Positions 1-7,432 of a DNA stretch of 56,793 nucleotides are shown here, in pieces. The position numbers were made by a program, and so were the translations under genes. The notes beneath the pieces are model-generated. The model had not been told where the DNA came from and made no database searches. It saw only the letters and a program-made list of their open reading frames with translations. Location: contig CADASK010000027.1 in NCBI GenBank assembly GCA_902790495.1, forward strand, positions 1-56,793, in the 5' to 3' direction. The stretch comes from an uncultured Eubacteriales bacterium. GTDB taxonomy: Bacteria > Bacillota > Clostridia > Christensenellales > Aristaeellaceae. How positions within the stretch are numbered: the stretch's first letter is position 1; every line of letters begins with the position of its first letter.

Positions 1-831
1 GCCCTCGAAGTTGAACACGCCGTTGTCGTCCCAGCCGTGCTCGTCGTCGCCGATCAGCAGGCGCTTGGGGTCGGTGGACAGGGTGGTCTTGCCGGTGCCG
101 GACAGACCGAAGAAGATGGCGGTGTTCTCACCCTGCATGTCCGTGTTGGCGGAGCAGTGCATGGAGGCCATGCCCTTGAGGGGCAGGTAGTAGTTCATCA
201 TGGAGAACATGCCCTTCTTCATCTCGCCGCCGTACCAGGTGTTCAGGATGACCTGCTCACGGCTGGTGACGTTGAAGGCCACCACGGTCTCGGAATTCAG
301 GCCCAGCTCCTTGTAGCAATCGCACTTGGCCTTGGAAGCGGTGTACACCACGAAGTCGGGCTCGAAGGAGGCCTCCTCCTCGGCGGTGGGCTTGATGAAC
401 ATGTTGCGGACGAAGTGGGCCTGCCAGGCCACCTCCATCATGAAGCGCACGGCCATGCGGGTGTCCTTGTTCGCGCCGCAGAAGGCGTCCACCACGTACA
501 GCTTCTTGCCGGAGAGCTGCTTCTGGGCCATCTCCTTCACCACAGCCCAGGTCTCCTGGGTCATGGGATGGTTGTCGTTCTTGTACTCGGGGGTGGTCCA
601 CCACACCGTGTCCTTGGAGTTTTCATCCATCACGATGTACTTGTCCTTGGGGGAGCGGCCGGTATAAATGCCGGTCATCACGTTGACCGCGCCCAGCTCG
701 CTCTCCTGGCCCTTCTCATAGCCCTCCAGGGACGGGTCCATCTCGTCCTTGTACAGCTGCTCGTAGGAGGGATTGTAGACAATCTCGGTCGTTCCGGTCA
801 CGCCATACTTGGTCAGATCCAGTTTCGCCAT
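1..831 (-). CDS. pckA: Phosphoenolpyruvate carboxykinase (ATP), N-terminal 277 residues, cut by window edge
   Basis: Converts oxaloacetate and ATP to phosphoenolpyruvate, CO2 and ADP in the cytoplasm (or runs in reverse in fermentative anaerobes). The visible part begins [11 protein letters not shown], carries [11 protein letters not shown] near residue 60, [10 protein letters not shown] near 200 and the kinase P-loop [11 protein letters not shown] near 241, all diagnostic of the ATP-dependent family. The family is usually about 530 residues, so roughly the C-terminal half lies outside the window. The start is supported by an AAGGGG ribosome site. It has its own promoter and a dyad in the leader (separate entries). 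Confidence 0.97.
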   Translation of the reverse strand, partial: MAKLDLTKYGVTGTTEIVYNPSYEQLYKDEMDPSLEGYEKGQESELGAVNVMTGIYTGRSPKDKYIVMDENSKDTVWWTTPEYKNDNHPMTQETWAVVKEMAQKQLSGKKLYVVDAFCGANKDTRMAVRFMMEVAWQAHFVRNMFIKPTAEEEASFEPDFVVYTASKAKCDCYKELGLNSETVVAFNVTSREQVILNTWYGGEMKKGMFSMMNYYLPLKGMASMHCSANTDMQGENTAIFFGLSGTGKTTLSTDPKRLLIGDDEHGWDDNGVFNFEG

Positions 832-859
832 CTGAAAAACCCCTTTTCTGCAATTTGGG

Positions 860-908
860 TTGGTTGAATGCTGCATGGTCAAAGTGGCAAATCGCCAACT
901 TCAACCAA
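860..908. promoter_or_regulatory. Inverted repeat in the pckA leader
   Basis: TTGGTTGAA (860-868) and TTCAACCAA (900-908) are perfect 9-bp inverted arms, with a smaller nested dyad (GGC-AAATC-GCC). The right arm begins just downstream of the pckA -10 box, so it could be an operator over the start site or an RNA hairpin at the mRNA 5' end. No regulator gene is adjacent. Confidence 0.45.
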
Positions 909-912
909 TTAC

Positions 913-941
913 ATGATAGCACAAAAATCCGTGGACGTCAA
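913..941 (-). promoter_or_regulatory. pckA promoter
   Basis: On the minus strand TTGACG (936-941), 17 bp, TATCAT (913-918): a good sigma-A promoter facing pckA. It starts only 4 bp beyond the stop codon of the upstream EamA gene, so pckA is independently transcribed. Confidence 0.8.
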
Positions 942-944
942 TCA

Positions 945-1817
945 TCAGCTTTCACTGACGATCGCCGATCCGATGATCAGCACAGCGCCGAGTGCGCTCA
1001 GGAGGCCGAGGGGCTCGTGGAGCAGGAGCGCGGAGAACAGCAGGGCGGAGACCGGGTCGATGTAGCTGAGCAGAGCGATGGACTGCACGCGCAGTCCGTC
1101 CATGCTCCCGAAATAGAGCACATAGGCGATGCCCGTGTGCACGATGCCGACCAACAGCAGCATCGCTGCCGTGGCCGCGGTGATGCGCTCCCCGCCGAAG
1201 CCGCCCGTCACCAGCAGGTAAGGGATCATGACCAGGCCGGCTGAGAGCAGCTGGACGGTCGTCTTCCGGTACGGTTCGATGCCGGGGGTCTTCTTGTTCA
1301 TGATGACGACGCAGGCGTAAAAGACCGCGGCCCCAAGACCCAGCAGGATCCCCCGGAGGCTCCCGCCCTGGGCGCCGCCGCCTCCCGTCACACCGGAGAC
1401 CAGCACCATGCCGACGACGGCCGCGGCCGCGCACAGGGCCTTCTTCTTCGTCAGCTTCTCATGGAAGACCGCGGGCGAAAGGAGCATCACAATCGTTGGC
1501 TGCATGTAGTAGCACAGCGTGGCGACGGCCACCGTGGTGTAGCTGTAGGCCTCGAACAGCAGGATCCAGTTGATTCCCATCAGCGCGCCCGTCACGGCGA
1601 GCCGCGCCAACGTGGCCGCCGGCAGCCTCTCCCCAGCGCCCTTTCCCTTCAGCCGCCTGAAGGCCAGGAGGAACAGCCCCCCGAGCACCCCGCGTGAAAA
1701 GGCCAGGAAGCTGGAGGACAGCGGGATCGTTCTCCTGAAGACGCCGATCGTTCCGAAGATCAGCATGGAGGCGATGAACATGGCGAAGGATCTGCGATCG
1801 TTGGTTTTTTCCGTCAT
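945..1817 (-). CDS. EamA (DMT superfamily) permease
   Basis: A 290-residue integral membrane protein of the drug/metabolite transporter superfamily: two EamA repeats of about five helices each (GTIGVFRR in repeat 1, WILLFEAYSY near the end of repeat 1, LLLHEPLGLLSALGAVLIIG at the C-terminus). Members export or import small metabolites; the substrate cannot be read from sequence. An in-frame ATG lies 13 codons upstream, but the start MTEKTNDRR has an AGAGAGG site six bases ahead and is preferred. It sits alone between pckA and an apparently unrelated coiled-coil gene. Confidence 0.88.
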   Translation of the reverse strand: MTEKTNDRRSFAMFIASMLIFGTIGVFRRTIPLSSSFLAFSRGVLGGLFLLAFRRLKGKGAGERLPAATLARLAVTGALMGINWILLFEAYSYTTVAVATLCYYMQPTIVMLLSPAVFHEKLTKKKALCAAAAVVGMVLVSGVTGGGGAQGGSLRGILLGLGAAVFYACVVIMNKKTPGIEPYRKTTVQLLSAGLVMIPYLLVTGGFGGERITAATAAMLLLVGIVHTGIAYVLYFGSMDGLRVQSIALLSYIDPVSALLFSALLLHEPLGLLSALGAVLIIGSAIVSES

Positions 1818-1885
1818 ATGTACCTCTCTGTACCGGTTCGATTCCGGCGCTGCCATTATAGATGAAGCCCGCCAAAATCACAAGA

Positions 1886-1911
1886 CCCGCCTTTCCTTGC
1901 GGTCAGGCGGG
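1886..1911 (-). terminator. Possible terminator of the coiled-coil gene
   Basis: CCCGCCT and AGGCGGG form a 7-bp stem with a 12-base loop; on the minus strand it is followed by TCTTGTGATTTT. The T-run is weak and the stop codon is about 170 bp away, so the call is tentative. The rest of 1857-2079 shows only a second short hairpin (GACATTCC/GGAATGTC) and no gene. Confidence 0.3.
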
Positions 1912-2079
1912 CCTTGCTTGTATGGAGGATAGGGAGGTTTTGACATTCCTTGGGGGAATGTCGGATAGGAGACGTGTTCGGGCGGTTGGTGGCTCCGCTG
2001 AACACAATGCTATCTTAAACCGTCTGTGTGAACAGTTCGTGGCGTGAATGTGAACATCGGGTGAAAGTGCCATTTTTTG

Positions 2080-2760
2080 TTATCTATAACTCTTCATGTT
2101 TTCCCGCTCCTGGTGCACATCCTGGATCAGGCCGCCGACATACTGCTCGGCCTGGCCCAGCACATCGTCCAGGTAGGCGAAGGTTTTCTGTCGCAGCTGG
2201 GCGAGCTGGGCCTCGTTCTTCTCGGTCAGCTCCTCCGCCGCGACCTTCGCGCGCAGGTAGACGTTCTCCTTCTCGGCCAGGGCGCGGGCCTGCTGCTCGC
2301 CCTCGGCCACGATCTGCTGACCCTGGCGCTGGGCGGCGTCCACGATCTGCTGGGCCTGCTGGTGGGCCTGGGCGGTCAGCTGCTGGCGGAGCTGCTCGCC
2401 CTCCTTCTGGATCTTGGCGACCTGGGCTTCCGCCTGCTTGATCTGCTCCTGCAGCTTCTCCAGCTCGGCTTTGGCCTCGGCCTGGATGCGATCCGCCTCC
2501 TGCCGCGCCTCGCTGATGGCCGCCTGGCCCTGATCCTGGGCCGCCTTGAGGATGCTCTCCTCGTTCTTCACGATGCCTTCGGCGCTCTCCAGCGCGGTGG
2601 GCAGGCACTCCCGGAGGAGGGCCAGGTCGTCCTGCATCTGTCTGCGGTTGAGCAGGCACATGTCCGCGCGCATCCAGGATTTGCCGGCGCTCTGCACCGC
2701 GTCTTCGAGGCCGCGGATGATGGTCAGGCTTTGCTGTACGTTCTTGCTGCCCTCTGCCAT
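2080..2760 (-). CDS. Coiled-coil protein of unknown function, DivIVA/ATPase-H-like
   Basis: 226 residues, nearly all alpha-helical and Ala/Gln/Glu-rich from residue 60 to 190, with long heptads (KAELEKLQEQIKQAEAQVAK). It resembles the coiled-coil proteins annotated as DivIVA-like or V-ATPase subunit H-like in clostridia, often near coaD. No enzyme motif and no membrane segment. The open frame continues 33 codons further upstream, but those residues are translated family A repeat; the start MAEGSKNVQ has an AGGGAGG site eight bases ahead. A scaffold or cell-division role is possible but not shown. Confidence 0.7.
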   Translation of the reverse strand: MAEGSKNVQQSLTIIRGLEDAVQSAGKSWMRADMCLLNRRQMQDDLALLRECLPTALESAEGIVKNEESILKAAQDQGQAAISEARQEADRIQAEAKAELEKLQEQIKQAEAQVAKIQKEGEQLRQQLTAQAHQQAQQIVDAAQRQGQQIVAEGEQQARALAEKENVYLRAKVAAEELTEKNEAQLAQLRQKTFAYLDDVLGQAEQYVGGLIQDVHQERENMKSYR

Positions 2761-2791
2761 GGTGATTTCCTCCCTGTCTTGTGTCATCGGG

Positions 2792-2849
2792 ATTCCGCGC
2801 CTGCGGGCGCGGGCAGGGGGCTTTGCGGTCGCCCCCTGCACCCCTTCGC
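2792..2849 (+). repeat. Family A repeat, copy 1
   Basis: Stem I CCGCGCC-TGCG-GGCGCGG; stem II GCAGGGGGC/GCCCCCTGC around loop TTTGCGGTC; tail ACCCCTTCGC. It sits between coaD and the downstream coiled-coil gene, so it should be part of their mRNA. Confidence 0.9.
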
Positions 2850-2878
2850 TTGCTATCATCAGTTGAAATTTCAGCTTT

Positions 2879-3373
2879 TTAGCCCTGGAACTTCGCCAGC
2901 ACCTCAGGGATCAGCGCCTCCGGGACGAAGCCGGTCAGGTCGCAGCCGTAGGAGGCCATCTCGCGCACCGAGGACGAGGAGATGGCGGTGTGCTCGGGCC
3001 TCGCCATCAGGAACACGGTCTCGATCTCCGGGGCGAGGCGCTGGTTGATCTGCGCCAGCTCGCGCTCGCTCTCAAAGTCGCAGGCGGCGCGCAGCCCCCG
3101 GAGCATCGCGCAGGCGTGCACCTGCCGGGCGAAGGCGGTGGTCAGCCCCGCGAAGCTGGTGGCCTCCACGTTGGGGATGCCGGCGCAGGCGCGGCGGATC
3201 ATGTCGACGCGCTCCTCCCAGGTGAAGCAGCCGGGCTTGGTGGGGTGGCGGAGCACCGCCACGATGACGCGGTCGTAGAGGGAGGCGGCGCGGCGGATGA
3301 TGTCGAGGTGGCCTTCGGTGATGGGGTCGAAGCTACCAGGGTAGATGCAGATTCTCTCTGCGGGCGTGGTCAT
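2879..3373 (-). CDS. coaD: Phosphopantetheine adenylyltransferase
   Basis: Transfers AMP from ATP to 4'-phosphopantetheine, the fourth step of coenzyme A synthesis. The 164 residues match the family length. The nucleotidyltransferase signature GSFDPITEGHLDII (T-x-G-H) lies at 13-26, LRGLRAACDFESE near 91 binds pantetheine, and the adenylate motif ISSSSVRE near 130 completes the set. Asn of the usual TNGH is Glu here, which is tolerated. The GGAGG site is about 13 bases from the ATG, rather far, but no later start would keep GSFDP. It lies downstream of rsmD, a common pairing. Confidence 0.97.
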   Translation of the reverse strand: MTTPAERICIYPGSFDPITEGHLDIIRRAASLYDRVIVAVLRHPTKPGCFTWEERVDMIRRACAGIPNVEATSFAGLTTAFARQVHACAMLRGLRAACDFESERELAQINQRLAPEIETVFLMARPEHTAISSSSVREMASYGCDLTGFVPEALIPEVLAKFQG

Positions 3374-3401
3374 GGTGTTTGTTTATCCTCCGATTGCAGG
3401 G

Positions 3402-3459
3402 GTTCCGCGCCTGCGGGCGCGGCCAAAGGGCTTTGCGATCGCCCTTTGGAAACCTTCGC
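3402..3459 (+). repeat. Family A repeat, copy 2
   Basis: Stem I CCGCGCC/GGCGCGG; stem II CCAAAGGGC/GCCCTTTGG around TTTGCGATC; tail AAACCTTCGC. Directly abuts copy 3 with no spacer but has a different stem II. Confidence 0.92.
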
Positions 3460-3517
3460 GTTCCGCGCCTGCGGGCGCGGGCAGGGGGCTTTGCGGTCGC
3501 CCCCTGCACCCCTTCGC
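3460..3517 (+). repeat. Family A repeat, copy 3
   Basis: Stem I as in copy 2; stem II GCAGGGGGC/GCCCCCTGC around TTTGCGGTC; tail ACCCCTTCGC. Tandem with copy 2, each exactly 58 bp, between rsmD and coaD. Confidence 0.92.
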
Positions 3518-3539
3518 AGCGCCTGTTTCGGCAAGTGAT

Positions 3540-4106
3540 TTATTCGGCAGCACTGGAGTTTAATGTCTGCGGGCGATAGATGCTGAGCCCTGCGTAGCCG
3601 TATTTGCGGGTGTCGGTCAGGGCCAGTTCCGGGGTGACGCGACTGGGCTTGTTGGCCTCGTGCTCCACGATGACCTGGCCGTCCTCGGCCAAGAGGGGCA
3701 GCAGGGCGGCGGTGACCTCCGTGAGGTCGGTCATGGCATAGGGCGGATCGAGGAAGACGAGGTCGAAGCGCGCGCCCTCGCGCTGCAGGGTGTCCACGGC
3801 GCGCTCCCAGGGACAGAGCAGGATGCGGCACCGGTCGGTGAAGCCGAGGCTCTCCGCGTTCTGCCGCTGGCACAGGTGGGCGGGCCGTGCCTTGTCCACC
3901 AGCACGGCCATGGATGCGCCGCGGCTGAGGGCCTCGAAGGAGAGCGCGCCGCTGCCGGCGAACAGATCCAGCACCCGCGCGTCATACACGCTGTGGCCAA
4001 GGATATTGAAGAGGTTCTCCCGCACGCGGTCGAGGGTCGGGCGCGTGTCCATGCCCTTGGGGGCCTGGAGCGTCCGGGAGCGGGCGGTTCCGGCGATGAT
4101 GCGCAT
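3540..4106 (-). CDS. rsmD: 16S rRNA (guanine966-N2)-methyltransferase
   Basis: SAM-dependent methylation of G966 of 16S rRNA on the assembling 30S subunit. The 188 residues match the family. N-terminal MRIIAGTARSRTL and RPTLDRVRENLFNIL are typical of RsmD, the SAM loop is LDLFAGSGALSFEALSRG at 47-64, and the N2-methyltransferase tetrad DPPY lies near 120. The downstream neighbour is coaD, as in many Firmicutes. Confidence 0.96.
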   Translation of the reverse strand: MRIIAGTARSRTLQAPKGMDTRPTLDRVRENLFNILGHSVYDARVLDLFAGSGALSFEALSRGASMAVLVDKARPAHLCQRQNAESLGFTDRCRILLCPWERAVDTLQREGARFDLVFLDPPYAMTDLTEVTAALLPLLAEDGQVIVEHEANKPSRVTPELALTDTRKYGYAGLSIYRPQTLNSSAAE

Positions 4107-4121
4107 GTCGTCTCCTGCCGA

Positions 4122-4949
4122 TCAGTTCAGTTGCTTGGGGGTGGAGGCGGCGCGGGCCTTCTTGGCCCTGGCGCTCCGCTTTTCACGGCGCTTGTTGGCG
4201 GCGGCGATGTCCGTGTGGACACGGGTGCGCTCCTGCACGCCGCGGGTGTAGCCCCAGCCGTAGCTCAGGCCGGGCAGCAACACCAGCAGGGGAGAGAACC
4301 GCTCGAACAGCAGCAGGAGATCCGCGTTCTCCGAGCCGATGAGGTTCACCCAGGGCAGCAGCTCCACGCGGGTGATGATGCGCAGCACATCCGTCACGGT
4401 CATGTGCTGCTGCGTGGTGTAGGCCGAGACCGCCGTGGCGAAGTCGGGATCCTCCGCGAGGGTGCCCAGCCAGGAGGGCAGAGCGCCGGCGGTGGTCATC
4501 TGCCGGGTGGCGGTCAGGGCGAGACCCAGGGCCACCAGGAACAGCGGCAGGCTGCCGATGAGGCCGATCAGGAAGCCCTTTGCGGGGTGGAAGCACAGCG
4601 AGCGGTCCTTGGCCGTCACGGTCTCCCCGCGCTCCTGGCGGCGGTACATGATCTCGCCCTGGTTGACGGCCACGGCGCCGTTGGCGCGGCCGCTGGCGCT
4701 GAACAGCTGCCAGGTGAGCACCAGCAGCACCACGTTCAGCGCGATGCGCAGGGGCGCGATGTCGATCATCAGGGCTGTGGCCGCGATCAGGTAGACGAAG
4801 GCGGTCAGGGCCAGCATGCCCAGCAGGATCAGGGCACTCTTCAGGGAATTGCCGTCAAAGGGCGCGCCGGTCAGGTAGGGCTTTTTCACAGGCGCGGCCT
4901 GCTTTTTCTTCTGGGCTGTCTTTGGATGCTGAGACTGTGTGACGGACAT
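4122..4949 (-). CDS. Membrane protein of unknown function
   Basis: 275 residues. A Lys/Gln-rich N-terminus is followed by two helices (about 35-80: LKSALILLGMLALTAFVYLI and LRIALNVVLLVLTW), a third near 135 (FLIGLIGSLPLFLVALGLAL), a predicted outside loop and a fourth hydrophobic stretch near 225 (FSPLLVLLPGLSYGWGY), then a very basic tail (NKRREKRSARAKKARAA). I recognise no family. The ATG 12 codons upstream is rejected because GGGAG precedes MSVTQSQH. It lies between alr and rsmD on the same strand, with short gaps. Confidence 0.75.
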   Translation of the reverse strand: MSVTQSQHPKTAQKKKQAAPVKKPYLTGAPFDGNSLKSALILLGMLALTAFVYLIAATALMIDIAPLRIALNVVLLVLTWQLFSASGRANGAVAVNQGEIMYRRQERGETVTAKDRSLCFHPAKGFLIGLIGSLPLFLVALGLALTATRQMTTAGALPSWLGTLAEDPDFATAVSAYTTQQHMTVTDVLRIITRVELLPWVNLIGSENADLLLLFERFSPLLVLLPGLSYGWGYTRGVQERTRVHTDIAAANKRREKRSARAKKARAASTPKQLN

Positions 4950-4977
4950 ATGGTTCTCCCGTAGTTGAATTTTGATT

Positions 4978-6087
4978 TTATTCATCGCGCCACACTCGGC
5001 GCACGCGCCCGGTGGCGGCCAGCAGCACCTCGTAGGAGATGGTGCCGCTCCAGCGGGCGATGTCCTCGGCGGTGACGGTTTCGCTGCCGTCCTCGCCGAG
5101 CAGCACGGCGGTATCCCCGGCCTTCACCCCGGGGATGTCGGTGACGTCGGCCATCATCTGATCCATGCAGATGCGCCCGACGATGGGGGCCCGCTGGCCG
5201 TGGATGAGCACGGTGGCCCCGCCGGTGGCCGCGCGGTGGTAGCCGTCGCCGTAGCCGCAGGCCACGGTGGCGATGCGCATGGGGGTCTCCGCCCGGAAGA
5301 TGCAGCCGTAACTGACCGCGTCGCCCGGGGCGATGTCCTTGACGTGGGTGATCTCCGCCTCCCAGCGCATGCAGGGCTTCAGCGGCAGATCGGTGGCGAC
5401 GGGCGGATAGCCGTAGAGGCTGATGCCCATGCGCACCATGTCGAAGGCGGCCTCGGGCATCAGGCGGTGGATGGCGGCGGAGTTTGCGCAGTGGCGCAGC
5501 AGGCCGTCCGGCAGCAGGGCTGTCAGCTCCTCGAAGCGCCTGAGCTGGGCGTGGGTGAAGCTCAGGTCGACGCCGTCCGCGTCGGCAAAGTGGGTGAAGA
5601 CGCCGGTCAGGCGCACCGAGGGATGGGCGGCGAAGGCCTCGCGCAGGGCGATGACCTCCTCCGGCGTCCGCGCGCCGATGCGGCCCATGCCGGTGTCGAG
5701 CTTGACGTGGGCGTCCAGGGGCTGGCCGGCCTCGCGGGCGGCCTCGTCGGCCTGGGCGACTTGCTCAGGCGTGTAGAGGGCGAGGGTGATGTGGTGCCGC
5801 GCGGCCGCCGCCATGGCGCGGGGATTCGAGCCGCCGAGCACCAGGATGGGCGCATCGATGCCCGCCTCGCGCAGCTCGACGCCCTCCTCCACACAGGCCA
5901 CCGCCAGCCAGTCGGCGCCCGCTTCGAGGACGGCCCGGGCCGTCTGCACCGCGCCGTGACCGTAGGCGTCTGCCTTGACGACGGCCATCAGGCGCGCGGA
6001 CGCAGGCACGGCGGAGCGGATCAGCCGGGTGTTTTCCCGCAGCTGCGCGAGGTTGATAACGCGCAGTTGTCTGCCATAATCGTTCGT
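4978..6087 (-). CDS. alr: Alanine racemase, start codon abnormal
   Basis: PLP enzyme making D-alanine for peptidoglycan. The PLP lysine lies in VVKADAYGHGA near residue 35, with THFADADGVDLSFTHAQ near 165, MVRMGISLYGYPP near 213, the catalytic tyrosine in DAVSYGCIF, GYGDGYHRA near 276 and RICMDQMMADVTDIP near 300. From the proposed start it has 369 residues, the family length. The problem is the start. No ATG, GTG or TTG lies at the expected place. An ACG (6085-6087) follows AGGCAGG by eight bases and would give (M)NDYGRQLRVINL. The open frame runs back to an ATG at 6187-6189, but that stretch is a family A repeat. Either ACG initiates, or an ATG was lost. Confidence 0.88.
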   Translation of the reverse strand, partial: TNDYGRQLRVINLAQLRENTRLIRSAVPASARLMAVVKADAYGHGAVQTARAVLEAGADWLAVACVEEGVELREAGIDAPILVLGGSNPRAMAAAARHHITLALYTPEQVAQADEAAREAGQPLDAHVKLDTGMGRIGARTPEEVIALREAFAAHPSVRLTGVFTHFADADGVDLSFTHAQLRRFEELTALLPDGLLRHCANSAAIHRLMPEAAFDMVRMGISLYGYPPVATDLPLKPCMRWEAEITHVKDIAPGDAVSYGCIFRAETPMRIATVACGYGDGYHRAATGGATVLIHGQRAPIVGRICMDQMMADVTDIPGVKAGDTAVLLGEDGSETVTAEDIARWSGTISYEVLLAATGRVRRVWRDE

Positions 6088-6114
6088 GGTGATCGCCTGC
6101 CTTGTTTGGTGAGA

Positions 6115-6219
6115 GTTCCGCGCCTGCGGGCGCGGGGAGGGGGCTTTGCGATCCTGTCGCTGCCGCTTTCGCCTCACTGAAAACTCCACACTGTGGAGTT
6201 TTCCGGGCGTTCGGCGCCT
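6115..6219 (+). repeat. Family A repeat, composite copy 4
   Basis: Stem I CCGCGCC/GGCGCGG, then GGAGGGGGCTTTGCGATC, then an inserted block with hairpin GAAAACTCCAC-ACT-GTGGAGTTTTC and ending in CGGGCGTTCGGCGCC. The 3' strand of stem II is missing. The inserted block matches that beside rpoN (54992-55098). Confidence 0.85.
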
Positions 6220-6255
6220 GCCAGGCGAGGAGTCGTAACGTGATCTAAGTATACT

Positions 6256-7044
6256 TTAGACAGATTCCCCGGACTCGGCGGCTTCGACGGGCTCGGTGGT
6301 GCTGGCGGGGGTGTCGGAGGCGCTGTTGGCGGTGGGGTCGGCGACGCCGTCGTCCAGGGTCAGGAACTTGATGCGGATGTAGCCGTGCCAGCCGTTGATG
6401 TCCACCTCGACCCAGTTGGCCGCCGCGCCGACCATGGTGGCGCGCATGCCGGGGTTCACCGCCGTGAGGGACTGGCCGCTCTGGTTCGGCGAGGCCCGCA
6501 GGCGCAGGTTGGTGGTGCGGGTGGTGGAGCCCTCGTAGCTGACCGTGGCTCCGCCGAGGGAGACGCGGTCGCCGATGAACTTCAGGGCTTCGGTGAGCAC
6601 GTAGCCGCCGTAGCCCTTGTAGAAGACGCCGGTGTATTTCTCGCCGTAATCAAAGACCAGCACGACCTTGCCGGCGGGGCATTTGGTCAGCACCTTGGAC
6701 TTGGGCTTCTCCGTCAGGCGGAGGGATGCGCGGCCCGTGGAGGGCGCGTGGATCACCGCGATGCGGTGGGTGCCGGTGGCGTTGGTCTCCCAGTCCAGCT
6801 GGATGTTGTTCACGGCGAGGGTGACGCCGTTGAGCTTGATGACGGAGGTAGCGGAGCCGGGTGTCACCAGCTCGACGGGCGAGCGCGTCCCTGCGGTGTC
6901 GGTATAAAACAGGCTGAGCGCTTTGCCCTTCTGGGCGGCCTGGGCCGGCGCGGGCGTCAGGAAGCCCAAACAGATCGTCAGGATGCAGCATAAGGCCAGG
7001 GCGCGGACGATGGCACGCCAACGGAAACGCGAATCTTTCAACAT
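6256..7044 (-). CDS. Secreted SH3-domain protein
   Basis: 262 residues with an N-terminal export signal (basic RWRAIVR, then LALCCILTICLGFL, cleavage likely after PAQA near 36). A bacterial SH3 domain occupies about 175-232 (TTRTTNLRLRASPNQSG, then WVEVDINGWHGYIRIKFL), as in wall-binding proteins. Residues 40-165 form a beta-rich region I do not recognise. The C-terminus is Thr/Ser/Glu-rich. It probably binds the cell wall; no catalytic motif is seen. GGGAG precedes the ATG by eight bases and a good promoter lies upstream. Confidence 0.82.
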   Translation of the reverse strand: MLKDSRFRWRAIVRALALCCILTICLGFLTPAPAQAAQKGKALSLFYTDTAGTRSPVELVTPGSATSVIKLNGVTLAVNNIQLDWETNATGTHRIAVIHAPSTGRASLRLTEKPKSKVLTKCPAGKVVLVFDYGEKYTGVFYKGYGGYVLTEALKFIGDRVSLGGATVSYEGSTTRTTNLRLRASPNQSGQSLTAVNPGMRATMVGAAANWVEVDINGWHGYIRIKFLTLDDGVADPTANSASDTPASTTEPVEAAESGESV

Positions 7045-7082
7045 TTGCTCATCTCCCTCTGTTGCGGGTTGCCTTCAGCGAT

Positions 7083-7111
7083 ATTTTATTGTAATCATTG
7101 TTAAATGTCAA
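7083..7111 (-). promoter_or_regulatory. Promoter of the SH3 protein gene
   Basis: Minus strand TTGACA (7106-7111), 17 bp, TAAAAT (7083-7088), about 40 bp ahead of the start codon. Confidence 0.7.
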
Positions 7112-7164
7112 CCAGAGAGCCCATATTTTTGTCACAAAGGGTCGCGTTTTTGCCCGCAAAAACG

Positions 7165-7209
7165 GAAAAAAAGCAGCGCGCTGCCCCCGGTCGGGATGCA
7201 TCGCGCTGC
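7165..7209 (-). terminator. Terminator of the first aldarate operon
   Basis: GCAGCGCG (7173-7180) and CGCGCTGC (7202-7209) pair; on the minus strand the stem is followed by seven T. It ends transcription arriving from the 7.4-16.1 kb operon. Confidence 0.75.
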
Positions 7210-7252
7210 GTGCTTTATTCGATTCAGTTATGAATGCATTTTTCCCGAAAGA

Positions 7253-7366
7253 GATTTCGCCGCCTGCGGAGGGTTATCACCCAATTCCTCACTGAAATCA
7301 TGCCAAAGGGCATGATTTCCGGGCGTTCGGAATCCAGAGTTTTCCGATCGCCTCTGGACTCTTCGG
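7253..7366 (+). repeat. Family A repeat, rearranged copy 5
   Basis: Begins with half of stem I (GATTTCGCCGCCTGCGG), continues into the inserted-hairpin block with new arms GAAATCATGCC and GGGCATGATTTC, then a stem II CCAGAG/CTCTGG around TTTTCCGATCGC and tail ACTCTTCGG. Scrambled, but the hairpin stays perfectly paired. Apart from the SH3 promoter and the terminator, 7045-7432 holds nothing else. Confidence 0.75.
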
Positions 7367-7432
7367 GCGACTCGTCTTTTACACAGAGGATTCCGCGCCT
7401 GGTGTATGGTGAAGCATTCAATTAGAATCTTC

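Noticed and set aside
6060-6080. One-base frameshift in alr, with a start at the out-of-frame ATG (MADN...)
   Set aside because: It needs an unobserved base change, and the ribosome site is poorly spaced for it. The ACG alternative explains the ribosome site without a shift, so it is kept as a start-codon problem.
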